23,201 nt of DNA from Prevotella sp. UBA2850 (GTDB taxonomy: Bacteria > Bacteroidota > Bacteroidia > Bacteroidales > Bacteroidaceae): the NCBI GenBank assembly GCA_002350805.1, contig DEFO01000026.1:1-23201 (forward strand). The letters run 5' to 3'. Under the pieces are notes generated by a model. It had not been told where the DNA came from. It was given only the letters and a program-made list of their open reading frames with translations, and ran no database searches. A program made the translations under genes and the position numbers. This document shows positions 14,948-22,333 of this stretch, one piece after another. How positions within the stretch are numbered: position 1 is the first letter of the stretch; every line of letters begins with the position of its first letter.

Positions 14948-17008
14948 ATGCAAAAAACGATTTTCAACAAGCGCACGCCAATGACGTTCAAGCAGTTTGG
15001 ACGCAAAGGCTACTCACTCTTTGCTTGTCTGGGTCGTGAAGTGCTCATTGGGACGCTGAGCGTGGCCACCTTGACCTATGCCAAGGCCGACGGCATCAGC
15101 GTTGAACCCATCAAGCCCGACACCACCAAGACAAGCCGCGAAGTGAGACTCGAGGAGGTCAACGTGACCGGCTCGCGTGCGCCGCTGACCAGAGGTCAGC
15201 AAGCGAGAATGGTCACTGTGCTGGAGCGGGCCGACATTCAGGCGGCACCGGTACAAAGTATTAACGATTTGCTGAAATATGCCGTAGGCGTAGACGTCCG
15301 CCAGCGTGGACCGATTGGAGCGCAAACCGACGTCAGTATCAGAGGCGGCAACTATGAGCAAATCACTATCCTGCTCAACGGCATTAACATCTGCGACCCG
15401 CAAACAGGGCATAATGCCTTCGACTTCCCACTCGACATTTCTGACATTGAGCGCATTGAGGTGCTCGAAGGTCCTGCCGGACGCGTCTATGGTACATCGT
15501 CGCTGGTAGGGGCCATCAACATTGTGACCAAGAAAGACGCTGAGAGTGGTCTTGACGCTCATCTCGACGGTGGTTCATACGGCTATCTCAACACCGGAGC
15601 ACGGGTGGCCCTTCAAGGGAAAACCAGCCACAGCCTGTCCGCCAACCTCACACGCAGCGATGGCTACAGCCGCAACAAAGCCGGCGGTCTGAATGCCGAC
15701 TACAGCGGTGGAAAAGCTTTCTATCAGGGCAGTTACGATGACGGGCAGTTCAACGTCAGCTGGCATGCCGGCCTCAGCACCCGCGGATTCGGCTCGAACA
15801 CCTTCTATGGTGCCAAATGGGACGACCAGTATGAGCACACAATGAAAACCTACACCGCCATCCAGGCAGAAAACAAACAGGGGCGCTTCCACCTGCGGCC
15901 ATCTATCTATTGGAACCACACCACCGACCGCTTTGAGTTGTTCCGTGACGCGCCCGACATCTATCCCTTCAATTACCACCGGACAGATGTTTACGGTGTC
16001 AACCTGAACAGCTATTTCGACTGGGCTCTGGGGCGCACGGCCCTCGGTGCAGAACTGCGCAACGAGGATCTGGTCAGCGGGAACCTGGGCGAGCCATTGT
16101 CGAAGCCCCATCATATTCACGGCACCGACCGCGATTACGACCACGGTCTGAACCGCACGAACATCAGCTTTGTACTGGAACACAACATCCTGCTCAAGCG
16201 GTTCACGCTCTCGGCAGGCATCGTGGCTGTGAAAAACTCCTGGAACGAGATGAACATGCGGGTATACCCGGGCATCGACGCCAGCTACCGCATCGGCGAC
16301 TACTGGAAAATCTATGCTTCCTACAACACCTCGCTGCGCATGCCATCGGCCACCGAGCTCTACTACTCGGTAGGCGGACACAAGGCCGACAAGCACCTGA
16401 AACCTGAGGAGCTGGAGGCCGTCGAGGGCGGCATCAAGTACGCCTCCAGAACCGTGGAAGGCTCCTTGAGCATCTACCACAACCACTGCAAGAACCTCAT
16501 CGACTGGATTCGTCGTACCAGCGACGCCGACGCTCCATGGGAGTCGGTGAACTTCACCAAGGTGAATGCCACAGGCATTGAGACAGCTCTTGACTTCAAC
16601 CTCAGCGAGATGCTGCCGTCGCAAAACATGCTGCGCAAGCTCAACATCGCCTACTGTTACATCGACCAGAACAAAGTTGAGGAACATGGCATTCAGAGCC
16701 AGTATGCGCTGGAATACCTGCGACACAAGCTTACCTGCAACCTGCAGATGCACATCTGGAACTGCCTCGACATGGGCATTCATTACCGGTTTCAAGACCG
16801 TACAGGCACCTATACCAATGCCGAGGGCAACGTGCAGGACTATAAGCCCTACGGAGTGGTTGACGCCCGGCTCAGCTGGAATGCAGAGAAATACAATTTG
16901 TATGTAGAGGCCAACAACCTGTTCGACAAGACATACGTCGACTTCGGCCACATACCACAACCCGGCATTTGGTTCATGGCCGGAGCAAGCATACACTTAC
17001 CTTTCTAA
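14948..17008 (+). CDS. TonB-dependent receptor, cobalamin/iron-chelate (BtuB/FepA-like) type
   Basis: A 686-residue outer-membrane receptor. The N-terminus is unusual: a basic stretch, FKQFGRKGYSLF, precedes the hydrophobic core IGTLSVATLTYA, so the export signal covers about 46 residues. An internal ATG (codon 12) could be the true start. A TonB-box-like VRLEEVNVTGSR lies at about 66-77. The plug follows, with INDLLKYAVGVDVRQRG, VSIRGGNYEQITILLNGI and GRVYGTSSLVGAINIVTKK. The barrel ends with ASIHLPF. Gene length and plug resemble BtuB-like and siderophore receptors, not SusC. The substrate cannot be fixed: no cobalamin riboswitch and no adjacent BtuCDF-type transporter is seen. It has its own promoter and terminator. 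Confidence 0.85.
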   Translation: MQKTIFNKRTPMTFKQFGRKGYSLFACLGREVLIGTLSVATLTYAKADGISVEPIKPDTTKTSREVRLEEVNVTGSRAPLTRGQQARMVTVLERADIQAAPVQSINDLLKYAVGVDVRQRGPIGAQTDVSIRGGNYEQITILLNGINICDPQTGHNAFDFPLDISDIERIEVLEGPAGRVYGTSSLVGAINIVTKKDAESGLDAHLDGGSYGYLNTGARVALQGKTSHSLSANLTRSDGYSRNKAGGLNADYSGGKAFYQGSYDDGQFNVSWHAGLSTRGFGSNTFYGAKWDDQYEHTMKTYTAIQAENKQGRFHLRPSIYWNHTTDRFELFRDAPDIYPFNYHRTDVYGVNLNSYFDWALGRTALGAELRNEDLVSGNLGEPLSKPHHIHGTDRDYDHGLNRTNISFVLEHNILLKRFTLSAGIVAVKNSWNEMNMRVYPGIDASYRIGDYWKIYASYNTSLRMPSATELYYSVGGHKADKHLKPEELEAVEGGIKYASRTVEGSLSIYHNHCKNLIDWIRRTSDADAPWESVNFTKVNATGIETALDFNLSEMLPSQNMLRKLNIAYCYIDQNKVEEHGIQSQYALEYLRHKLTCNLQMHIWNCLDMGIHYRFQDRTGTYTNAEGNVQDYKPYGVVDARLSWNAEKYNLYVEANNLFDKTYVDFGHIPQPGIWFMAGASIHLPF

Positions 17009-17015
17009 CAATATA

Positions 17016-17119
17016 TCCCCACATGGATTATCCGTGGGGACATCAACACTTCAGGCCTACCTTTCCATTAAAGCAAGTAGTCCAGGAAACAAGAGCTTTC
17101 TGGACTACTTTATTTGTTT
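17016..17119 (+). terminator. Two hairpins after the TonB receptor gene, the second a terminator
   Basis: TCCCCAC (17016-17022) pairs with GTGGGGA (17034-17040) but lacks a T run. AAGTAGTCCAG (17075-17085) pairs perfectly with CTGGACTACTT (17100-17110) and is followed by a T-rich tail, TATTTGTTTG. The second hairpin probably ends the rightward transcript before the convergent leftward gene. Confidence 0.7.
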
Positions 17120-17148
17120 GCCTCCATCCATCATCAGTTCTCCCTCCT

Positions 17149-17784
17149 TCACCGTGACTCATAAAAGCGGAAGAGGATGATGAGCTGTGGACTGCGCGAG
17201 AGATTTCCTGGATTACTGCCTGGCTCTCCTTCGGGCACCTGCATATCGTGCCGCGCATAATAGTCTTTCCAATACTGGGTCACTTGGCCCGACGAGTCGT
17301 GGAAAGACATGGGGATAGGTGGAAAGATGAATGTGCCGTCGGCACGCAGATAGGTCTTCTGAACCAGTTCGCTACAATACAATTCGTTGTCGTCGGGCAT
17401 AAAGAGGAAATCGTATGGGCGGCCGAGATAGTTCATGGCGCGCTGCACCGACAGGCTCACATGGGTGGTGTCGCGCAGACGGGCTGCCCAAACGAGAGAG
17501 TCGCGACGAAGAAGGAAACTGTCGATAGGTGTCAGCACCACACCATGGTGAATGGCTTCGAGCACATAGACAGAGTCATTTTGCTTGTGGACGATGCCCA
17601 CATGGTCGATTCGCGCCCCGTCAAGGCCTTGCGTGACTTGCGTAATATTGTTTCCTTCAGCCGAAAGACAAAACAACAGGTCACCCTCACAAAGCTGAGC
17701 GATACGACCATCACCAGCCGCCGCACGCTGGGCAGCGAAGATGCTGGAAACGAATAAACAGAGAATGATGAATAAGCGCTGCAC
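17149..17784 (-). CDS. YiiX/YaeF-type (C92) permuted papain-like cysteine hydrolase, exported
   Basis: A 211-residue protein with a signal peptide (residues 1-23, LFIILCLFVSSIFAAQRAAA), so it should be exported. The circularly permuted NlpC/P60-like core is visible: EGDLLF at 33-38, the likely catalytic His61 in IDHVGIV, Glu76 in VLEAIH, and the nucleophile Cys137 in LYCSELV. Members are amidases or lipid/peptide hydrolases whose substrates are mostly unknown. The start is GTG, immediately after the dnaA TAA and in the same frame. No ATG lies upstream or within the signal peptide, so GTG is the only sensible start. Zero spacing implies cotranscription and translational coupling with dnaA. Confidence 0.85.
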   Translation of the reverse strand: MQRLFIILCLFVSSIFAAQRAAAGDGRIAQLCEGDLLFCLSAEGNNITQVTQGLDGARIDHVGIVHKQNDSVYVLEAIHHGVVLTPIDSFLLRRDSLVWAARLRDTTHVSLSVQRAMNYLGRPYDFLFMPDDNELYCSELVQKTYLRADGTFIFPPIPMSFHDSSGQVTQYWKDYYARHDMQVPEGEPGSNPGNLSRSPQLIILFRFYESR

Positions 17785-19194
17785 TTATTTCTTCAGCTTA
17801 AAGGAATTTTCGATGCTGGCCACCTCGTCGTGGAAACGCATGTCGATTTTCAAGCGCTCCTCCACCTGATTACAACTGTGAATCACCGTAGAGTGGTCGC
17901 GGCCGCCAATGAGCTTGCCAATACGCGAAGAAGGCATCTTGGTGTATTTCTGTGCAAGATACATCGACACCTGACGGGGCTCCACATACTCGCGCTTACG
18001 GCTGCGGCCGGCAACGGCTGCAGAGGAGACCTTGAAATGGTTGCACACCGTATCGAGAATATCGTCGATGGTCAGCGGATGGTCGTCAATCTTCACGGCA
18101 CGCTTGATGACGCGCTCGGCCAGCCGCATATCGATATTGCAGTTGTAGACCACCGAATAGGCCATCAGCGAGTTCACCACACCCTCCAAGTCGCGCACAC
18201 TGCCATTGGCGGTCTCTGCGATAAACCGAATCACATCAGAGGGAATCTTCAAGCCATCACGCTTGATCTTGCTCTCAAGGATATCAACGCACAACTGCAC
18301 ATTGGGTTTCTCCAACTCGGCAATCAAACCGCACGAAAAGCGGGTGAGCAGGCGGTCGGGCATTCCCTTCAGGTCTACCGGCGGACGGTCGCTTGCCAGA
18401 ATAATGCGCTTACCGTTCTTGAAAAGGTGATTGAAGATGTGGAAGAACGCCAGCTGAGTCTTCTCAGCAGTCATCCACTCCTGAATATCATCGACTATCA
18501 GCACATCGATGGTCTGATAGAAATTGATGAAGTCGTTGGTGGTATTATGCAACACCGCACTGGTATACTGCACCTGGAACAGGCGCGCACTGACATAGAG
18601 CACACGCTTATCGGGATACAACTCCTTGGTACGTACGCCGATAGCATTGATGAGGTGGGTCTTTCCACATCCCGACGGTCCGAAGATGAACATCGGGTTG
18701 AAAGAGGTCTTGCTGGGATGCTCGGCTATCGACAACCCCACGCTGCGAGGCAGCTTATTGCTGTCACCCTCGATAAAATTAGAGAAGGTGAGATGCGGAT
18801 TCAACTGCGAGTCGATGGGCTGGGGTTTGGCAGCATCAAGCACGGTGGGCGACTGATTGGCGCGTGTCCTGGGCTGCTGACGATCAATCTGTGCCGTGGG
18901 CTCGGCCTGAATGTCTTGCGTCAGGTTGTTAGACTTGTCGGTCACGATGCGATAAGTCAGCCTGACACCATTTCCAAAGGTATATGAAAGCACCTTGCGA
19001 AGCAGGTCAACAAAGTTCTCTTCCAAGTACTCGTATACAAACGGGCTTGGAACCTGCACCAGCAACGTCAGCGTCTCTTCGTTGAAGGACTCGAAGACGA
19101 TGGGCTTGAACCATGTGTTGAACTGCTGCTCTGTCACATTGCCTTTTATGAGCGAGAGGCTCTGCTCCCAGAGTGCACCAGGATTATTATTCAT
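17785..19194 (-). CDS. dnaA: Chromosomal replication initiator protein DnaA
   Basis: DnaA binds oriC and opens DNA to start replication. The 469 residues carry domain I (1-85, starting with LWEQSLSLIKGNVTEQQFNTW), a polar linker at about 86-135, and the AAA+ domain. Walker A is GPSGCGKT at 172-179, Walker B VLIVDDIQ at 231-238, and the sensor/Arg region ASDRPP follows. The DNA-binding helix-turn-helix carries the signature GRDHSTVIHS at 431-440. Length is typical and the start is ATG. The gene is followed without a gap by the papain-like hydrolase and preceded by a 394-bp structured, AT-rich gap. Confidence 0.99.
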   Translation of the reverse strand: MNNNPGALWEQSLSLIKGNVTEQQFNTWFKPIVFESFNEETLTLLVQVPSPFVYEYLEENFVDLLRKVLSYTFGNGVRLTYRIVTDKSNNLTQDIQAEPTAQIDRQQPRTRANQSPTVLDAAKPQPIDSQLNPHLTFSNFIEGDSNKLPRSVGLSIAEHPSKTSFNPMFIFGPSGCGKTHLINAIGVRTKELYPDKRVLYVSARLFQVQYTSAVLHNTTNDFINFYQTIDVLIVDDIQEWMTAEKTQLAFFHIFNHLFKNGKRIILASDRPPVDLKGMPDRLLTRFSCGLIAELEKPNVQLCVDILESKIKRDGLKIPSDVIRFIAETANGSVRDLEGVVNSLMAYSVVYNCNIDMRLAERVIKRAVKIDDHPLTIDDILDTVCNHFKVSSAAVAGRSRKREYVEPRQVSMYLAQKYTKMPSSRIGKLIGGRDHSTVIHSCNQVEERLKIDMRFHDEVASIENSFKLKK

Positions 19195-19219
19195 CTACCT
19201 TAATTATTTTAATTTAATA

Positions 19220-19238
19220 AGCTTTTGTCGGGAAAGCT
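19220..19238 (-). promoter_or_regulatory. Small hairpin in the dnaA leader
   Basis: AGCTTT (19220-19225) pairs with AAAGCT (19233-19238) across a 7-nt loop, about 26 nt upstream of the dnaA start codon. It would lie in the leader RNA near the ribosome binding region. Confidence 0.3.
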
Positions 19239-19322
19239 CATAGGTTTTTGTATTCGTTTGCAAATTTCGGAAACTTTTCTGAAAAATGCAAATCGTCATA
19301 TTTATTATTTTTTAAACATTTA

Positions 19323-19426
19323 CGTGTAAAGTGCTATAGAAAGGGACTTTATGAAATACGGCATAAAAGAATATGATTTCCCGTATTTGCAAATTTAGAA
19401 GTTGCTGATATTTCGAACTTTACACG
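19323..19426. promoter_or_regulatory. Nested inverted repeats with a dnaA promoter element
   Basis: The outer pair is CGTGTAAAGT (19323-19332) with ACTTTACACG (19417-19426), and the inner pair is AAATACGG (19354-19361) with CCGTATTT (19381-19388). Both are exact and nearly share a centre. On the minus strand TAAATTTGC at 19389-19397 matches the Bacteroidota -7 element and could drive dnaA with a leader of about 190 nt. The repeats may bind a regulator, possibly DnaA itself. No canonical DnaA box is present. Confidence 0.45.
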
Positions 19427-19460
19427 CATCACACCTTTTGTCGTAGATTTTTCATTCAAG

Positions 19461-19516
19461 TAGAGCAGACATGCCTAAAACTTGCGTATACAAGCATTTT
19501 ACGGCATTCTGCTCTA
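19461..19516. other. Long imperfect hairpin of unknown role upstream of dnaA
   Basis: TAGAGCAG pairs with CTGCTCTA, then ATGCC with GGCAT, AAAA with TTTT, and CTTG with CAAG, leaving a six-base CGTATA loop. About 21 base pairs are interrupted only by single-base bulges. Neither strand has a T run after it, so it is not an ordinary intrinsic terminator. Confidence 0.5.
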
Positions 19517-19543
19517 GTAGACTGCAACCAATGTTTAATTTAG

Positions 19544-19580
19544 ACAAAATATAATTTAGGCCTCATCAGCCATAAATTAT
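19544..19580 (-). terminator. Terminator after the MCE gene
   Basis: Read on the minus strand, ATAATTTATGGC pairs with GCCTAAATTAT with one bulge and a loop of about 7 nt. ATTTTGT follows. It starts 9 nt past the MCE stop codon. Confidence 0.6.
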
Positions 19581-19588
19581 TCAATCGT

Positions 19589-20491
19589 TTATTTATCCTT
19601 CTTTCCGAAAACCGAGAAATGCACATAGCGCTTCGGATGTGCTTTCAAGTTGACCAAAAGCGAATCGACATCACGCATGGTTGTATTCAAATTATTATAC
19701 AATTGCGGGTCACGCATCAGCAACCCGAGCGACCCCTGGTTGCTGTTCAGTTGTGCCGTGAGCTGCTTCACATTCTCCAGTGTAGAGTTCACCCGGGCCA
19801 TGGTTGTTTCCACGTCCAGGCCATTCAGTTTGCCAGTGAGTTGTGTGGCATTGTCGAGCACCCCGTCCATCTTCGACACGATGCCGGGCATCTGCTTGTT
19901 CAGACGTGCCATCAAGGCATTCAACTCGTTGGAGGTCGTAATCAGGTTACCCGATACTGCCTCCACATGATGCAGCGACTGGGCAATAGCCGGGTCGGCC
20001 AGCAGTCCGTTCAGACTGCCCATGATAGAGTCGAGCTTCGGCAGTATCTTCTCGATGGCAGGAATCATGTCTTTTAGCTGTCCCAAGGCACCGCTATTGG
20101 TGTTTCCGGGAATCACATCACCAGGCTTCAGCATGCCCGTGCCATCGCTCTTCACGAGCAGGTTCACCTGCACATTGCCCAGCATGTCGCTCACGATCTC
20201 TGCCGAGCTGCCTTTCGGCAATTGCAGCTGAGGGTCGATGTCTACCTCCACCTGCACATCAGCCTCGGGATTCTTATAATCGTAGTTGACCTTCTTGACC
20301 ACACCTACCCGATAGCCATTTGAATAGATAGGACTGGAGGCGGCAAGGCCCGTCACATCCTGAAACGCAATGATGTATCGGTTGTTGGTGGAGAACAGGC
20401 TCATGCCTTTCAGAAAATTCATTCCGAAATACAACAGGACAATTGCCACGATGGCTACGAGTGCTATTCTTATCTCTTTAGGAACCTTCAT
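19589..20491 (-). CDS. MCE (MlaD-like) family protein
   Basis: A 300-residue protein anchored in the inner membrane by one helix (about residues 8-24, IALVAIVAIVLLYFG). The MCE domain follows at about 37-115 (IAFQDVTGLAASSPIYSNGY, GSSAEIVSDMLGNVQVNL). The remaining region is helical and repetitive (LNGLLADPAIAQ, LNALMARLNKQM, LGLLMRDPQLYNNLN). MCE proteins such as MlaD form hexameric rings that shuttle phospholipids between envelope membranes. The C-terminal HPKRYVHFSVFG is common in Bacteroidota members. It starts 15 bp after the amidase stop, forming an amidase-mce operon. The usual MlaE/MlaF partners are not in the window. Confidence 0.92.
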   Translation of the reverse strand: MKVPKEIRIALVAIVAIVLLYFGMNFLKGMSLFSTNNRYIIAFQDVTGLAASSPIYSNGYRVGVVKKVNYDYKNPEADVQVEVDIDPQLQLPKGSSAEIVSDMLGNVQVNLLVKSDGTGMLKPGDVIPGNTNSGALGQLKDMIPAIEKILPKLDSIMGSLNGLLADPAIAQSLHHVEAVSGNLITTSNELNALMARLNKQMPGIVSKMDGVLDNATQLTGKLNGLDVETTMARVNSTLENVKQLTAQLNSNQGSLGLLMRDPQLYNNLNTTMRDVDSLLVNLKAHPKRYVHFSVFGKKDK

Positions 20492-20506
20492 AATCTTACC
20501 TTTTGG

Positions 20507-21835
20507 TTACTTGTTCTTATTGGCGCGGTATTCTCTGATTCCCTCGCGGACATCTATTTTGGCCCCATTCTTGAAAGCGATGATAAATGCCTCCGGGAAT
20601 TTCTCCAACAAGGTTTTCCGCAACTGATAAATCTCATTATAATTAGCCGACGAACCGACCGTATACTTATACATGCCGCCCTCCTGGTAGGAGTCCACTC
20701 CAGTCAGGCCCTTCAGCTGGGCACTGCCTTCTTTCAGCACGCGCGAGCTGGCCAGGATCTGCACCTTGAAGACGGGCACGCCACTCTCGGCAGCGTCATT
20801 TCCCTTTTCCGCCTGCCGTTGATTTGCTTTTTCCGCTGCTGACGGTTCCTCCTTTGCCGTTTCCGCTTTTGCTGCCGGTTCTTCCTTGGACTGTTCCGCT
20901 GGCTTTTCCGTTTTTACTGTTGCCGGTCTGCTTTCCGCCTTTTTCTGAGCTGTCTTTTGTTCCGCTTTTTCCTTGTATTCCTCGGGTACGACCGACGGAA
21001 TGTTTACTTTCTGCTCGGTCGTTTCCTCGAAAGGGACGGCAGCCCCCCCGAAATACTTCTTCTTATAGGCGACAAACGCGTTGTAGATGCCTCGTGTATA
21101 CTTATCAGGGGCCTCTGCTGAGTTCATAAACCGCTCCTCGTCGGGCGTAGAGATGAAGCCCAACTCCAACAGGCATCCTGGCATCGACGTCAGGCGGAGC
21201 ACCGCCAGATTGTCCTGATGGGCGCCGCCGTTCTGCCGGCCCGTAGCCGCACAGACATATCGCTGCATCAGTTTGGCCAGCTCAACACTCCGCTCACGGT
21301 AGGTGTCCTGAATGAACTCAAACATGATGCTGCTCTCCGGCGAGTTGGGGTCAAAGCCGGCATAGTGCTGCTGATAGTCTTTCTCCATCACGATGACGGC
21401 ATTCTCGCGCTTGGCCACATCCAGGTTCTCAGAGATTCCTTTGTTACTGCCCGACACCCGGCCGCGGCCCAGCGTGTAGGTCTGCACACCATGACCGATC
21501 TTCTTTCCGGGCAAGGCGTTGATGTGAATAGAGAGGAAAAGGTCGGCCTTGTTCTTGTTGGCTATCTCGGCTCGCTGCCACAACTCCAGAAACACATCGG
21601 TCTTGCGCGTATAAATCACCTTCACATCCGGACAATTGCGCTCTATGTACTTTCCAAAGGCCAGTGCCATTTTCAGTGTCAGGTTTTTCTCCTTCGAGAT
21701 AGCGCCCACACATCCGGCATCCTTGCCGCCGTGACCGGCATCTATCACCAGCGTAAACCGCTTGTTGGCACCCATCGCAAGGGTTGCCAACGCCATCCAA
21801 ATGACTACTATGAAAATGATTCTTTTGCCCATCAT
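20507..21835 (-). CDS. N-acetylmuramoyl-L-alanine amidase (Amidase_3) with C-terminal SPOR-like region
   Basis: A 442-residue zinc amidase that cuts the bond between N-acetylmuramic acid and the stem peptide, working on peptidoglycan in the periplasm. It has a signal peptide (residues 1-23) and the catalytic domain at 26-262. The visible zinc and catalytic residues are His35 (IDAGHGGKD), Glu49, His104 (LSIHINA) and Glu224 (CLLELGFIS). A Lys/Glu/Ala-rich linker at about 270-350 follows. The C-terminal region at 354-436 (VFKVQILASSR, YKYTVGSSANYNE) resembles a SPOR domain, which binds denuded glycan at division sites. Two ATG codons lie in tandem (21835 and 21832). It has its own promoter and is cotranscribed with the MCE gene. 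Confidence 0.92.
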   Translation of the reverse strand: MMGKRIIFIVVIWMALATLAMGANKRFTLVIDAGHGGKDAGCVGAISKEKNLTLKMALAFGKYIERNCPDVKVIYTRKTDVFLELWQRAEIANKNKADLFLSIHINALPGKKIGHGVQTYTLGRGRVSGSNKGISENLDVAKRENAVIVMEKDYQQHYAGFDPNSPESSIMFEFIQDTYRERSVELAKLMQRYVCAATGRQNGGAHQDNLAVLRLTSMPGCLLELGFISTPDEERFMNSAEAPDKYTRGIYNAFVAYKKKYFGGAAVPFEETTEQKVNIPSVVPEEYKEKAEQKTAQKKAESRPATVKTEKPAEQSKEEPAAKAETAKEEPSAAEKANQRQAEKGNDAAESGVPVFKVQILASSRVLKEGSAQLKGLTGVDSYQEGGMYKYTVGSSANYNEIYQLRKTLLEKFPEAFIIAFKNGAKIDVREGIREYRANKNK

Positions 21836-21848
21836 GATGATTTTGCCT

Positions 21849-21880
21849 GCAAAATTAATGAATAATCCACAAAACTCAAA
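21849..21880 (-). promoter_or_regulatory. Promoter of the amidase-mce operon
   Basis: On the minus strand TTTG (21877-21880) and TAATTTTGC (21849-21857) are 19 nt apart, a good Bacteroidota promoter. The -33 element lies at the folB stop codon. Transcription would begin only about 5-12 nt before the ATG. Confidence 0.6.
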
Positions 21881-22265
21881 CCGTTTTCTCAGTTTTTTCG
21901 CTTGTCAGATGCAATTCCACGCTCGCACCGTCGCAGTCGGCTCCCATTGGCGGATTCACCTTACAGAGTTCGATGTCCACCGAAGTCACTCCGGCCATCT
22001 CCCTGAAGATGCTCTCCCCTATCCTACCGGCCACATGCTCCAGCAGGTTGGAGGGTTGCATCATCTCGCGCTTGATCAGCTCGTAGAGCTCAGCATAGTT
22101 CAGGGTGTCATCCACAGCGTCGCTCGCCATCGCCGCCGTGATGTCGTAACCCACGCGTACCGTCACCACGAAGTCGCCCCCCGTGATGCGTTCCTGCGCC
22201 ATCACGCCATGTCGGGCATGAAACCGCAAGTTGCGCAATGTGATATATGAACTTTTAACCGTCAA
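21876..22265 (-). CDS. folB: Dihydroneopterin aldolase FolB
   Basis: A 129-residue cytoplasmic folate enzyme that converts 7,8-dihydroneopterin to 6-hydroxymethyldihydropterin and glycolaldehyde. Family features are ITLRNLRFHARHGVMAQE with Glu25, DTLNYAELY with Tyr57, and the catalytic Lys102 in CKVNPP. Length is usual (about 120). No ATG is available: the only start that keeps the conserved N-terminus is TTG at 22263-22265, and the upstream frame reaches a stop inside a 7-bp repeat array. That array runs right up to the start codon and may have replaced the original start region. The upstream neighbour is nrdJ, 63 bp away. Confidence 0.92.
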   Translation of the reverse strand: MTVKSSYITLRNLRFHARHGVMAQERITGGDFVVTVRVGYDITAAMASDAVDDTLNYAELYELIKREMMQPSNLLEHVAGRIGESIFREMAGVTSVDIELCKVNPPMGADCDGASVELHLTSEKTEKTV

Positions 22266-22333
22266 TTGCCAATTATGAATTATACATTATGCATTAAGAA
22301 TTATGCATTATGAATTATGAATTATGCATTATC
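22264..22333. repeat. 7-bp tandem repeat array filling the nrdJ-folB gap
   Basis: Ten units stand in perfect phase: AATTGCC, AATTATG, AATTATA, CATTATG, CATTAAG, AATTATG, CATTATG, AATTATG, AATTATG, CATTATC. The array overlaps the folB start codon at one end and contains the nrdJ stop codon at the other. It shares its unit form with the array at 3107-3188. Confidence 0.9.

Noticed and set aside
19195..19588. Chromosomal replication origin upstream of dnaA
   Set aside because: The gap is AT-rich and structured, but no cluster of DnaA boxes is visible. GC-skew data would be needed; the region is reported only as structured.
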